DNA of 23,493 bases from Cylindrodendrum hubeiense (Eukaryota; Ascomycota; Sordariomycetes; Hypocreales; Nectriaceae): NCBI GenBank assembly GCA_014621425.1, contig JAANBB010000546.1, positions 1 to 23,493 on the forward strand, in the 5' to 3' direction. Both the position numbers and the translations under genes were made by a program. Below the pieces are notes generated by a model. The model was not told the origin of the DNA. It ran no database searches and worked only from the letters and a program-made list of their open reading frames with translations. Below are positions 10,084 through 18,305 of this stretch, one piece after another (the stretch's first letter is position 1; every line of letters begins with the position of its first letter).

Positions 10084-11452
10084 ATGCATCCTCACATTAT
10101 CAAGCCTGGTGAACAGCCTCCAGCATACGACGAAATCATGCTCAACAATCGAGGAGGCGGCGACAGCATTCGCCACGTTGATACCAGTATGCCGTGGTGG
10201 AACCCCCGATACTGGGGAAAGAGGGCCTGGTTTGGTGTTGTGGCAGCCATCCTAATCATTGTGGCCGTCATTATTGGCGTCGTTGTCACCATGACCAAGA
10301 AGAACGCTTATCCCAACTATACTACGTTGTCGTATAGCCTTGTCGACACTTGTAGGTTCAGCACCGGTATCTTTTTATGGCATCGTCTCTAATTGAAACA
10401 ATAGACTCGGGCGACACCTTCTTTGACCAGTTCAACTATTTTACAGGATATGACCCAAGTAAGAATACCCTCTTGAAATAGCAGGTGCCTTATCTCTTCG
10501 TTGCACACACTAACCTGCCCCTCCACAGCCAACGGTCTCGTTCATTATGTTCCCCAAACACAGGCAGAGTCTCTTGTAAGTTGCCGCACCTCTATCTAAG
10601 TGGTTCATGGACCCCGACTTATCTCGCCTTAGAACTTGACCTATGCCTCAAACGACTCTGCAGTCCTCCGAGTTGACACTTCCGTTGGTCCTGGAGACAG
10701 TCCCGATGCCTCAACCGGCCGCTTCTCCGTCCGTGTCGAGTCCAAGAACACGTACGAAAATGGCCTGTTCGTATTCGACGTTAAGCACACCCCCTATGGT
10801 TGCGGAACCTGGCCTGCTCTCTGGTTGACCGACCGCTCCAACTGGCCCGACAACGGCGAAATCGATGTCATGGAGGCGACCAACAATGCCACCGATGGCA
10901 ACCAGATGACACTGCACACCACCGACCAGTGCTCGATGAACGTTCGCCGCAAGGAAACGGGCAGCGCACTGAAGAAGAACTGCAACTGGGAGAAGAACGA
11001 CAACGAGGGATGCGGTGTGTCCGCCGAAGAAGATTCCTACGGCACTGCTTTCAACTCGGATGGTGGCGGTGTCATGGCCATGGAGTGGCGCGATGCAGGC
11101 ATTCGAATGTGGCAGTTCGGTCGAGGTTCCATCCCCTCCGATATCACGAACAAGACGCCCGATCCAAGCACCTGGGGAACTGCGCTGGCCGATTTCCCGA
11201 GCACGGACTGCGATATCGGCTCCCACTTCAAGAACAACTCAATTATTGTGAACATCGACTTGTGCGGCGATCTCGTCAACGCCGTGTGGGACGATTCTGG
11301 CTGTAAGTTGAATCTGGAGCGACGTCTGCGAGGCAACGACTAACATGTTCTCAGGCTCCAGCAACTGCACGGATTGGGTTGCCAACTACCCCGAAGAGTT
11401 TACGAACGCCTACTGGGAGTTCGGTGCCTTCCACGTGTACCAGTCTTCGTAA
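10084..11452 (+). CDS. GH16 endo-1,3(4)-beta-glucanase, type II membrane-anchored
   Basis: Exons 10084-10351, 10405-10458, 10529-10575, 10633-11302 and 11355-11452 encode 378 residues. The introns are 53, 70, 57 and 52 bp. The GH16 signature is N-G-E199-I-D201-V-M-E204: E199 is the expected nucleophile, D201 the assisting acid and E204 the acid/base. Upstream, GTWPALWL and later WRDAGIRMWQFG fit the beta-jelly-roll core. A hydrophobic segment at ~49-70, preceded by basic residues (GKR) and a ~48-residue polar tail, predicts a type II protein with the catalytic domain lumenal or outside the cell. Asn-X-Ser/Thr sites such as NYT, NLT, NDS and NAT are present. The tail contains a PPxY motif (PPAY, residues 12-15). 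The likely role is cutting or remodelling beta-1,3(4)-glucan of the cell wall. There is no cleavable signal peptide or GPI signal. Confidence 0.93.
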
Positions 11453-11867
11453 AGGAAAAGAAGACCTTGTAGCCTCCTTTGGGAATGTTGGTGGAAGAGG
11501 CCGACTCTTCCCCTATATAATGTTGATCATGTTTTTGAAGCGCGGCGCTGGGTGCACGGGAAATTCTAAGGCGAGAAGGGGTTGGAAATATCACATGCTT
11601 TTCTTAGATTAGATCAAAAATTCTGTATTTTACATCAACGGCTCGTCTATGAGCGCGGGTATTGTACACCTCTCACTGTATACGTGGCCATCATCTTGTC
11701 TTGACATCCCCAATGCGCATTCAGGGATCAAAATTCCAAAGAGGAGAGAGTTCTTCTCCCAACGCCAGCCCTATGCTCTAAATGGTCATCCGTAACTCCC
11801 ACAAATAGCATGCCTGCCTACACAACTCATACAATGCATCCGCCTTTTCTTTTTCTCATCGCCTGGT
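11453..11867. other. Convergent 3' flanks of the GH16 gene and TIM22
   Basis: These 415 bp lie between the stop codons of two convergent genes and should hold both 3' UTRs and polyadenylation sites. The stretch is AT-richer around 11590-11640 (ATCAAAAATTCTGTATTTTA). I see no gene or clear repeat. Confidence 0.6.
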
Positions 11868-12512
11868 CTAGTCTTCTCTGGGCTGTCGCATGTAGACCTC
11901 GATGGCCGCACTGAAAGCCGCGAAAGCGAGGCAGCCGCCTACGGCAGCCTGGGGGCCGGCGTTCTTGGCGAGGACACCACCGGTGACACATCCCGCAGCA
12001 ACAGCATTGGTGGTGTCGTTCTTCGCTCGTAGACCCTCAATGCCGCACTCAATACCCGAGTAGAGAGCACCGACCTTGCCGAAGTTCTTGGCCATCGAAT
12101 ACGATCGTGTGCCCATATCCTTGAATCCGATCTTGAGCTGCTGCTTGAGCGGGAGAGAGCTGACGGGGGTCGCCTCTGCGCCAGGGGAGGCTGTGTGGAA
12201 GGGGGTATCGTAGGACATCTGGATGGTGAGTTAGCGGTTGCGCAAGTAACGAACTGGATGAGGACGTACGGAGGCCATGAACATTCCAAAGAGACCACCC
12301 ATGCCAAATCCCATGACTCCGGACATGACGGACTTGCCTAAGCAAGACTCCATAGCGGCTTGGACCTGTTAATCGTCGTGGTTAGCTGAGCTGTTGGTGG
12401 AAATGTGGGGGTGCTGCGCAAGACATACGGCCTTGACACCAGGGTCCTGGGGGCCACCAGGCTGGGGCAGGGCAGCGGCGCCCACCGGGGTCGAGCTCGA
12501 CGGGTAGTTCAT
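11868..12512 (-). CDS. tim22: Mitochondrial import inner membrane translocase subunit TIM22
   Basis: Exons 12512-12429, 12365-12270 and 12218-11868 encode 176 residues. The introns are 63 and 51 bp, both phase 0. TIM22 forms the channel of the carrier translocase, which inserts multi-spanning proteins such as metabolite carriers into the mitochondrial inner membrane. Evidence is the Tim17/22/23 fold: a first glycine-rich helix ([20 protein letters not shown]), the diagnostic [14 protein letters not shown] motif at residues ~115-128, and glycine/alanine-rich later helices. Cys36 in MESCLGK and Cys118 in IECG occupy positions expected for the disulfide known in yeast Tim22. Length matches the family. 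The N-terminal ~28 residues are Pro/Ser-rich and lack a presequence, as usual. The ATG is in a CGCCACCATGA context. Confidence 0.96.
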
Positions 12513-13122
12513 GGTGGCGGTGGGAGGGGGAGAGTCGAGGGTATCGCGGTTTAGCTGCGCGCGGTTGCGGCCGAATGGACCCAGATGGCCATCTCGGAAA
12601 TCTTTGGAGGATTGTTTCTGCCCGCGGCCACCGCCTTTCGGAGACACCATCGGAGGTGGCGGCCCCACTCTCCCGGCTTGGCGTTTTCGGCGCCGTCACA
12701 TTGATGTTAACGTTTGTGTGTACGAGGGAACGGGCCTGATTCTTGTAAACTGAGAAAGGAATTAAAAAAGTATGGAAGTTCGCCAATGGGCTAGAAAGTA
12801 AAAATTCTTGTATATCGTGGTGAAACATTCCAAGACCTGCCACTGCATCGACACCCATCGAGCCTTAGCTACTAGATTCAGATCAGTCAGTCCCATGCAA
12901 GTCTCACAGCGTCATGTTATAATAGGCTTGGATGCAATGATTTGATGGAGGGGAATGCCCTCTTAAGCTATCAACCTGAAACGAATTTCTTTCAGAATCC
13001 GACTCTCCGTGCGTTTTCACCAGTCGCCACCTGCTCTCACTCCAAAGTCGCTCTCACTCGCACGTCGCTCTCGCTCGCATGTAAGCCGCCCTGTGCGGTT
13101 CAAACACCTCTGTTCCCCATTT
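12513..13122. other. TIM22 upstream region and 3' flank of the Myb/SANT-like gene
   Basis: These 610 bp separate two minus-strand genes. The part next to TIM22 (12513-12700) is GC-rich and pyrimidine-biased on the coding strand; 12700-12960 is AT-richer. A 17-bp tandem duplication lies at 13047-13080. Open frames across it on both strands look like noise. Confidence 0.5.
13047..13080. repeat. 17-bp tandem duplication (GTCGCTCTCRCTCGCAY)
   Basis: Two adjacent 17-bp units (13047-13063 and 13064-13080) differ at two positions. They lie 43 bp beyond the stop codon of the Myb/SANT-like gene, so probably in its 3' UTR. On the transcript strand the repeat is purine-rich (GAGCGAGAGCGAC). Confidence 0.8.
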
Positions 13123-14682
13123 TCAAGATGACTTGTCATCGGAACCATCCTTGCGATATCGCTCGCGCTCGTATCGGCCTCGCTCCGATGTATTCTTGCG
13201 ACCGGGATCCTCACCGGGTGTCTGCGAGTAATGGCCATAACGGAGGCGCCCAGGAGTCTCGGGGTCTTGACCCAGATTACCTGGGCCATCACGGTACCGG
13301 GTGCGGCTGTACTGGCTGTCAGTGCAGAAAATCTCAATGGTTCCCGGGGTGGCAGCCGTATTGGTATCCGGGCGCTGCCAAACAGAGCTCAGCGGTGGGA
13401 GAGATCTGGGAGGGTAGTTAGCGGCGGCGGGGGCCACGGGAGCCTCGGTCGTTCTCCAAGGGGCGTGATCGTCGCGGAACCCCATGCGCTGCCAATGGCT
13501 TGTCGGCTGAAGTCGGGGATCCAGCACTCGGGGATCCAGTGTGGGATGAGTGCCAGAGTTTGTTGAGAGAGTTGCCCGTTTGGGAGGTGATCTCTCTACA
13601 TCATCGCCCAATAACTGTCGCTTCCTGTGTCGCTGCCCAGTATTCTCTTCGTAATATCGGGCGGAAAGATCCACGGCTCTATCCATATTGTATGGAGGAG
13701 CAGGAGAAGCCACGCTTCTATCCATATTGTAAGATGGAGCAGGAGGAGCCACGGCTCTGTTCAGATTGTATGAAGGAGACGGAGCTGGAGCAATCGACCG
13801 GTATCGTTTCGTCACGGGGGCCTCGGAAGTTGCAGTGTCGACTGTAGAAGTCGGGGAGGCTGAAGTCGACAGGCCAGGCACATGGTCAGACGGGAAACCA
13901 GATTTGGCGATGGCGACGCCACTCGTGAGCATAGGGTCAATGTTTGATTCCTGATACCCAACCTGGTGGTATCCATACCCGTATAGAGGGTTGGAATCCA
14001 GGGAAGTGGGATCAGTGGGAGCTGGCTGTTGGACATTGGGTGGCTGAGTGCGGTTGGCACCTCGAGAAGTACCGAGACGGTAGGTTGCAGCTGGAGGAAG
14101 CTCATACCGTTCATCACATCCAGCTGTCTGGTTCTGGGCGCCACGTCCAAGTGAAGCAGATGCTGGCTGGGCTTGACTGCGGCCCCGACCAGCCGGCTTG
14201 TTTCGAACAAATGCCTTGGCTGCGGGATCATTTGCGAGAATACTGGCAAGCAAATCTTCGTTCTCCTTGTCTGGGATACGGGGAGGAGTAGAAGGTCGAG
14301 GCCCCTTGTTTCCTTTCTGATACCACTCTAGTGCTAGTTAGTATTGGAAGACTGCGGAAGAATGTGTGCCACGTACCCAAGTCACGGAGGTGTTTGGCGA
14401 AGAACTTGCTGGCCTTGGCGGACTTGGCACCAAGCTTGAGGCTCTGATAATGATGCTCGTCTAGACTTGTTAGTGGCATCTGACAACTGGATGATGGTAC
14501 ATACACAGCATCGTCTCTGTATAATCACGACGAGCCCTGTCGCCCATCATTTCTTGCATGAGCTTAGCACAATGCTTCCAGCCCTGGGATTCATGATCGG
14601 GGTCCGCGCTATTGGGGGACTCAGGAATGATGACTTCCCAGAATATCCGCTCCTCATCCTCGGTCCAGACCTTTCCACCCAT
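13123..14682 (-). CDS. Myb/SANT-like domain protein with disordered, repeat-containing C-terminal region
   Basis: Exons 14682-14505, 14460-14377 and 14327-13123 encode 488 residues. The introns are 44 and 49 bp. The ATG at 14682 (ATCGCCATGGGT) is the only ATG before the conserved-looking start MGGKVWTEDEERIFWE. Residues ~5-85 resemble a Myb/SANT-like helical domain: W-T-E-D-E-E-R-I-F-W-E, then GWKHCAKLMQ, then a long basic helix (KLGAKSAKASKFFAKHLRDL). The rest is Pro/Ser/Arg-rich and probably disordered. Three 13-residue repeats (x-x-P-A-P-S-Y-N-M-D-R-x-V type) occupy 268-306, and a basic RHRKRQ stretch with later PPKR near 320-338 could be a nuclear signal. The C-terminus is rich in Arg, Tyr and charged pairs (RGRYERERYRKDGSDDKSS). 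A nuclear DNA- or chromatin-binding role is inference. I do not recognise a named orthologue. Confidence 0.85.
13672..13788 (-). repeat. Three 39-bp tandem repeats within the Myb/SANT-like gene
   Basis: Three in-frame 39-bp units (13672-13710, 13711-13749, 13750-13788) encode the 13-residue repeats PAPSPSYNLNRAV, APPAPSYNMDRSV and ASPAPPYNMDRAV. The first two units are the more similar at DNA level; the third has diverged. Whole-codon length means copy number can change without frameshift. Confidence 0.9.
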
Positions 14683-15150
14683 GGCGATGGCAAGTGTCAG
14701 GTAGCGGAGAAGGACGAAGAAAGAAGCCACCCAGTAGGTGGTGAGAAACAATGCCCGACGAGCTTAGAGAGAGGATGAGGTCCGGGGAGAATAGATTGGC
14801 GACAGAGGAAAACTAAATACAAGAGTAGATGGCTTGTAACAGGACAAACCCCAGAACAATAGTTTATTCTGGGTGTGCTTGTTTGAAGCTGGAAACTTGG
14901 AACATTGAACACCGGGCAAGTGTTTTATAGCACTCGGCGCTGCACAAACTCCCGGCTCGGGATGAGTGATTCAGTCTCTTTTGCAGTCACTTGACAGTCA
15001 CTAGGGGCGTTGGGACAGAGCCGGTCCGGTTCAATCCGTTGACACTGCTTGCGGGGAGTGTTTGATTCACACAACGAGGTGGTTTGGTCCTGCTTGACAA
15101 CATCTTGTGATCCACACAGACTGGGTGAAAGCTATGATGGTTTGTTATAA
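14683..15150. other. Upstream region of the Myb/SANT-like gene and GEP4 3' flank
   Basis: This 468-bp gap lies between the Myb/SANT-like ATG and the GEP4 stop, both on the minus strand. There are short direct repeats of a CAGTCACT-like word near 14985-15002 and no recognisable gene. A GGTTCAATCC word near 15028 resembles a tRNA B box but no tRNA can be folded around it. Confidence 0.5.
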
Positions 15151-15912
15151 TTACTCCTCGAAAATGCTCTTCGGTTCAGGAGCCGCGCAACCTCTTGCAA
15201 TCAGGAACGCCGCCAAGGGGCGTTCTATCCTCGAAAACTACTGTTTGTTAGTTTGCGTTCATGCGGTTCGGACCGCAAGGTAGTACTCACCACGCTCTTC
15301 TTCTCCATTGGTATCACGCCGTCCTTGACCCAAAACCCCCATCCACCCATCATGTTTGCCAGCATCATATCCGTTGTCAACCGATCTCCAACGACGGCAA
15401 TTTGTGATGGGTGGGTCACTCCCGTCTCTGGGTGTTTTCTGAAGTACTCCATGATCTCCTCACCACATCCTGGCTTTTTAACAGAATGAGAAAGCACCGG
15501 AAGCCCTGTGTTCTTCTCTACCTCGGCAGCTTGTTTGTGGTCTTTATCCCAGGAAGAGGCGCCGGCTGTGTTGGATACCACCAACAGCCGTCGTCCAGGG
15601 TATGCGGCCTTGAGCTCCTCAAAGCGGGCCTTGGAATGTGTCGTCAGCACCAGATCAAATAGAGCGATGGCTGATATGGAAAGGGTATACCTTATATGGC
15701 TCATGTACTTCCTTGCTGTCCGGGAACGCAAAGCAATCGTCCTTGTCTAGAACGACGGCCTTGATATCTGCTTTCCGGCCATTGTTCTGGAAGACTTTGT
15801 CTAGGGGGATTGGCAGGTCGTTGAATGTGGAAACAGTGTGGTGAGGGAGGCAGAGACTCGGCTTAAAGAATAGCCGAGTGATATTTAGTGACGCTGAAAG
15901 ATTCAGATTCAT
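15151..15912 (-). CDS. gep4: Mitochondrial phosphatidylglycerophosphatase GEP4 (HAD superfamily)
   Basis: Exons 15912-15691, 15629-15291 and 15237-15151 encode 215 residues. The introns are 61 and 53 bp, both phase 0. GEP4 removes phosphate from phosphatidylglycerophosphate in the inner mitochondrial membrane, giving phosphatidylglycerol for cardiolipin synthesis. HAD motif I is VVLDKDDCFA at ~52-61, motif II is LLVVSNTAGAS, the Lys motif lies in HSVKKPGCGEE, and motif III is AVVGDRLTTDMMLANMMG. Spacing and length match the family. The last exon (FSRIERPLAAFL...) follows an acceptor at CAGTAG; using the earlier CAG would put TAG in frame at once, so the second AG must be used. Motif I usually reads DKDNC in this family; here Asn is Asp. 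The start is only 49 bp from the longest possible ORC2 frame, or 268 bp from the start I prefer. Confidence 0.94.
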
Positions 15913-16180
15913 TTTGACCCCGTTGAATCAATTGCGATGAAACCCAGAGACTTGCGACCAAATGAGTGAACTGATGCGGGAGGTTATTAGCGACGTCAGG
16001 GCGCTGAAGCTCGCGCCTCAAAAAAAGAGCCGGGGCGCCACAGTGCGCCACATTCAATTTAGCCCAGCGCGTCCCAGCGCGACGGCATCGTCTTCTTTGT
16101 TCTCGACATCCAACCTTGTGCAGCGAAACCCGACCAACTCGAACGACCCCTTCCGTGGCCCCGAGCTTCAATCAGTCAAC
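15913..16180. promoter_or_regulatory. Bidirectional promoter region between GEP4 and ORC2
   Basis: The two genes are head-to-head. If ORC2 starts at 16181, these 268 bp must serve both. They contain two close copies of CCCAGCGCG (about 16062-16083) in a GC-rich patch, loosely like the G1/S (MBF/E2F-type) GCGCG core, which would suit a replication gene. The region is also open in the ORC2 frame from 15962, so part of it may instead be coding. Confidence 0.4.
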
Positions 16181-17965
16181 ATGCCTCGGAAAAGGGCAGA
16201 ACTCGACGTGCCGGAGCAGCTGGAGCAGCCCAGGTCCATACGAAAACGGAGCCATCAGGAGCTGGAAGCTATCCCAGAGTCGGATCTCGAAACGACCCCT
16301 ACGAAGCGGCAACGCTCCGGTCGCTACTCTCCCCTGACTGATGATACCGAATCAGACAGCCAAGCCCAGAGCTCATTTTCGGATGTGATCAAGGAGCCGA
16401 TAATCACCGTTACGGAATCTCCTGTAAAGGAGGATGATACACCCAAACCGAAGCGTCGAGGGCGTCCGCCGAAAGCGAAACCCGCCGTGAACGGGGGCGA
16501 TACTCCGACGCCCAAGGCAACTCGTACCGCAAACTTCACCACCCCAACCAAGAAGTTAAATGGGGTGAACGGAAGTGGACTTACCCCGATGCGAAAGGCT
16601 GCAGACCAGTCGGCGAAGAGGAAGAGCGCGAGAGCCTTCATCCAGCATGTGGTCGGCGACGAACTCACGGATGAGGAAGACAACGGCGACTTCGCGAGAC
16701 ATATTATCGATTCAAGTGATGAGGAAGAAGAGGATATAGAGGGAGATGGGGTGACGACAGCAGACACCTCGGCGGTCGACGAAGCTACAACACCCTCCAA
16801 GAAGACACCTCGGCCTAGGGGGCGACCACGAAAGGTCAGGTCTCCAACACCACCTCGCGATATGCCACCTCATGAACAATACTTTGCGCATAATAAGCCG
16901 GGACGACCGAAGACTTCCCATAATACCCTGGGGTCATTGGCTCTACTCACCCACGAGGAATACTTCACCATCCTAAAGGAAAATCCAGATCGCCATGCTA
17001 CGGATATTGAGTATCTGGAGAGCTTGCACGCCGAGTCGTTTCCCCAGTGGACGTTTGAGATCTCGCAGGGGTTTGGCGTGTGTCTCTATGGATTCGGGTC
17101 AAAGAGGAAGCTACTACATAAGCTTGCGGCACATCTATATTCACGAAGGAACACAGACAGAGGCGACAAGATTGTTATTGTCAATGGCTACGCTCACACC
17201 ACAACCATGCGAGAGATCCTTAGCAACGTTGGGAGCGCCATAGACCCGACTCAACGAATCCCCCTGGCCCAGCCGCCTACTATGGTCCAGTCCATCATCT
17301 CCCAACTCGCCACCACCGACATGACCCTCACCCTCGTCGTCAACTCCATCGACGCAGCTCCCCTGCGTAAGCCCGGCTATCATACCGCGCTCGCCCAGCT
17401 CGCCGCCCACCCACAGATCCAGATCGTGTGCTCCACCGATACCCCCGACTTCTCGCTGCTGTGGGACATTGGTGTACGCTCCGCCTTCAACTTTGTCTTC
17501 CACGACTGCACTACCTTTGCGCCCTATGCCGTCGAGCTCGACGTCGTTGACGAGGTCCACGAGCTGCTCGGCCGCAACGCCCACCGTGTTAATGGCCGGG
17601 AGGGTGTCGCCTTCGTCCTGCGCAGTCTGCCCGAGAACGCCAAGAACCTGTTCCGGCTGCTTGTCGCCGAGGTGCTCCTCGCTATGGAGGAGGAAGGGGG
17701 CGACGAGACTACAGGTGTCGAGTACCGTATGGTGTATAATAAGGCGGTGGAGGAGTTCATCTGCAGTTCCGAGATGGCTTTCCGCACGCTGCTGAAGGAG
17801 TGAGTTTGACTTCCTGCAAATCTGATGACATGTTTGCTGACCATTCATAGATTCCACGACCATCAGATCATTACGAGTATGAAGGATGCTCTCGGAACAG
17901 AGCTGCTGAGTCTTCCGTTCAGGAGGGACGAGCTGGAAGCGATATTTGAAGACCTCGCGTCATGA
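16181..17965 (+). CDS. orc2: Origin recognition complex subunit 2 (ORC2)
   Basis: Exons 16181-17799 and 17851-17965 encode 577 residues, with a 51-bp intron ending in TTCATAG. ORC2 is part of the six-subunit complex that marks replication origins and loads the MCM helicase. The conserved region starts near residue 247 (NTLGSLALLTHEEYF) and includes FGVCLYGFGSKRKLLHKLA (the degenerate AAA-like fold), VIVNGY, the LVVNSIDAAPLR segment and a C-terminal winged-helix part (FRTLLKEFHDHQIITS...). The N-terminal third is charged and disordered, with two AT-hook-like motifs: KRRGRPPK at ~91 and RPRGRPRK at ~211. I chose the ATG at 16181 (TCAACATGCC, MPRKRAEL) because starting at 15962 would leave only 49 bp to the divergent GEP4 start. 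The frame is open from the ATG at 15962, which would give 650 residues, so the longer form cannot be excluded. Confidence 0.93.
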
Positions 17966-18305
17966 TATAATGACCTATTACTATGTAACACAATACAATA
18001 GAGCCAGTGTTTTTGATGGGAGCAACAATAGAAAAACAAATGTACGATATACTACAGAGCGTGTTGACGCGCGGCGTTTGAAGAACATGGTTACTCGGGT
18101 CTGAGAGGTGTGGCTCGTGAATATTTTATTTACTTGAGGGTATAAACGGACAAGTGTATGTAGGAGCTGGGCACTAAGCCCGACTCATATAGCAAGTTGT
18201 CATGAGCATTCATTCGTCTCTATCAGGCCTTTGGCCACATTTATGTATCTCTCTGGCCGGGTCTAGGCCCACCACAAAACGCCGCCGCCGTTGCTCGGCG
18301 CTATA
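17966..18305. other. Convergent 3' flanks of ORC2 and SEC59
   Basis: These 340 bp between two convergent stop codons are AT-rich close to ORC2 (TATAATGACCTATTAC, ACACAATACAATAGA) and should contain both polyadenylation regions. No gene is seen. Confidence 0.6.

Noticed and set aside
12942..13421. 159-codon plus-strand open frame
   Set aside because: Antisense to the 3' end of the Myb/SANT-like gene, whose frame is supported by splicing and composition.
15020..15045. Second tRNA-like B box (GGTTCAATCC) on the plus strand
   Set aside because: No T-stem pairing around the loop and no A box at the right distance upstream.
15238..15240. In-frame TAG just after the first CAG acceptor in the GEP4 last intron, as a premature stop
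   Set aside because: Using the AG of this TAG as the acceptor restores a conserved-looking C-terminus (FSRIERPLAAFL...), so it belongs to the intron and not to a broken gene.
17141..17863. 240-codon minus-strand open frame
   Set aside because: Antisense shadow of ORC2, which is clearly conserved in the other direction and whose 3' intron it crosses.
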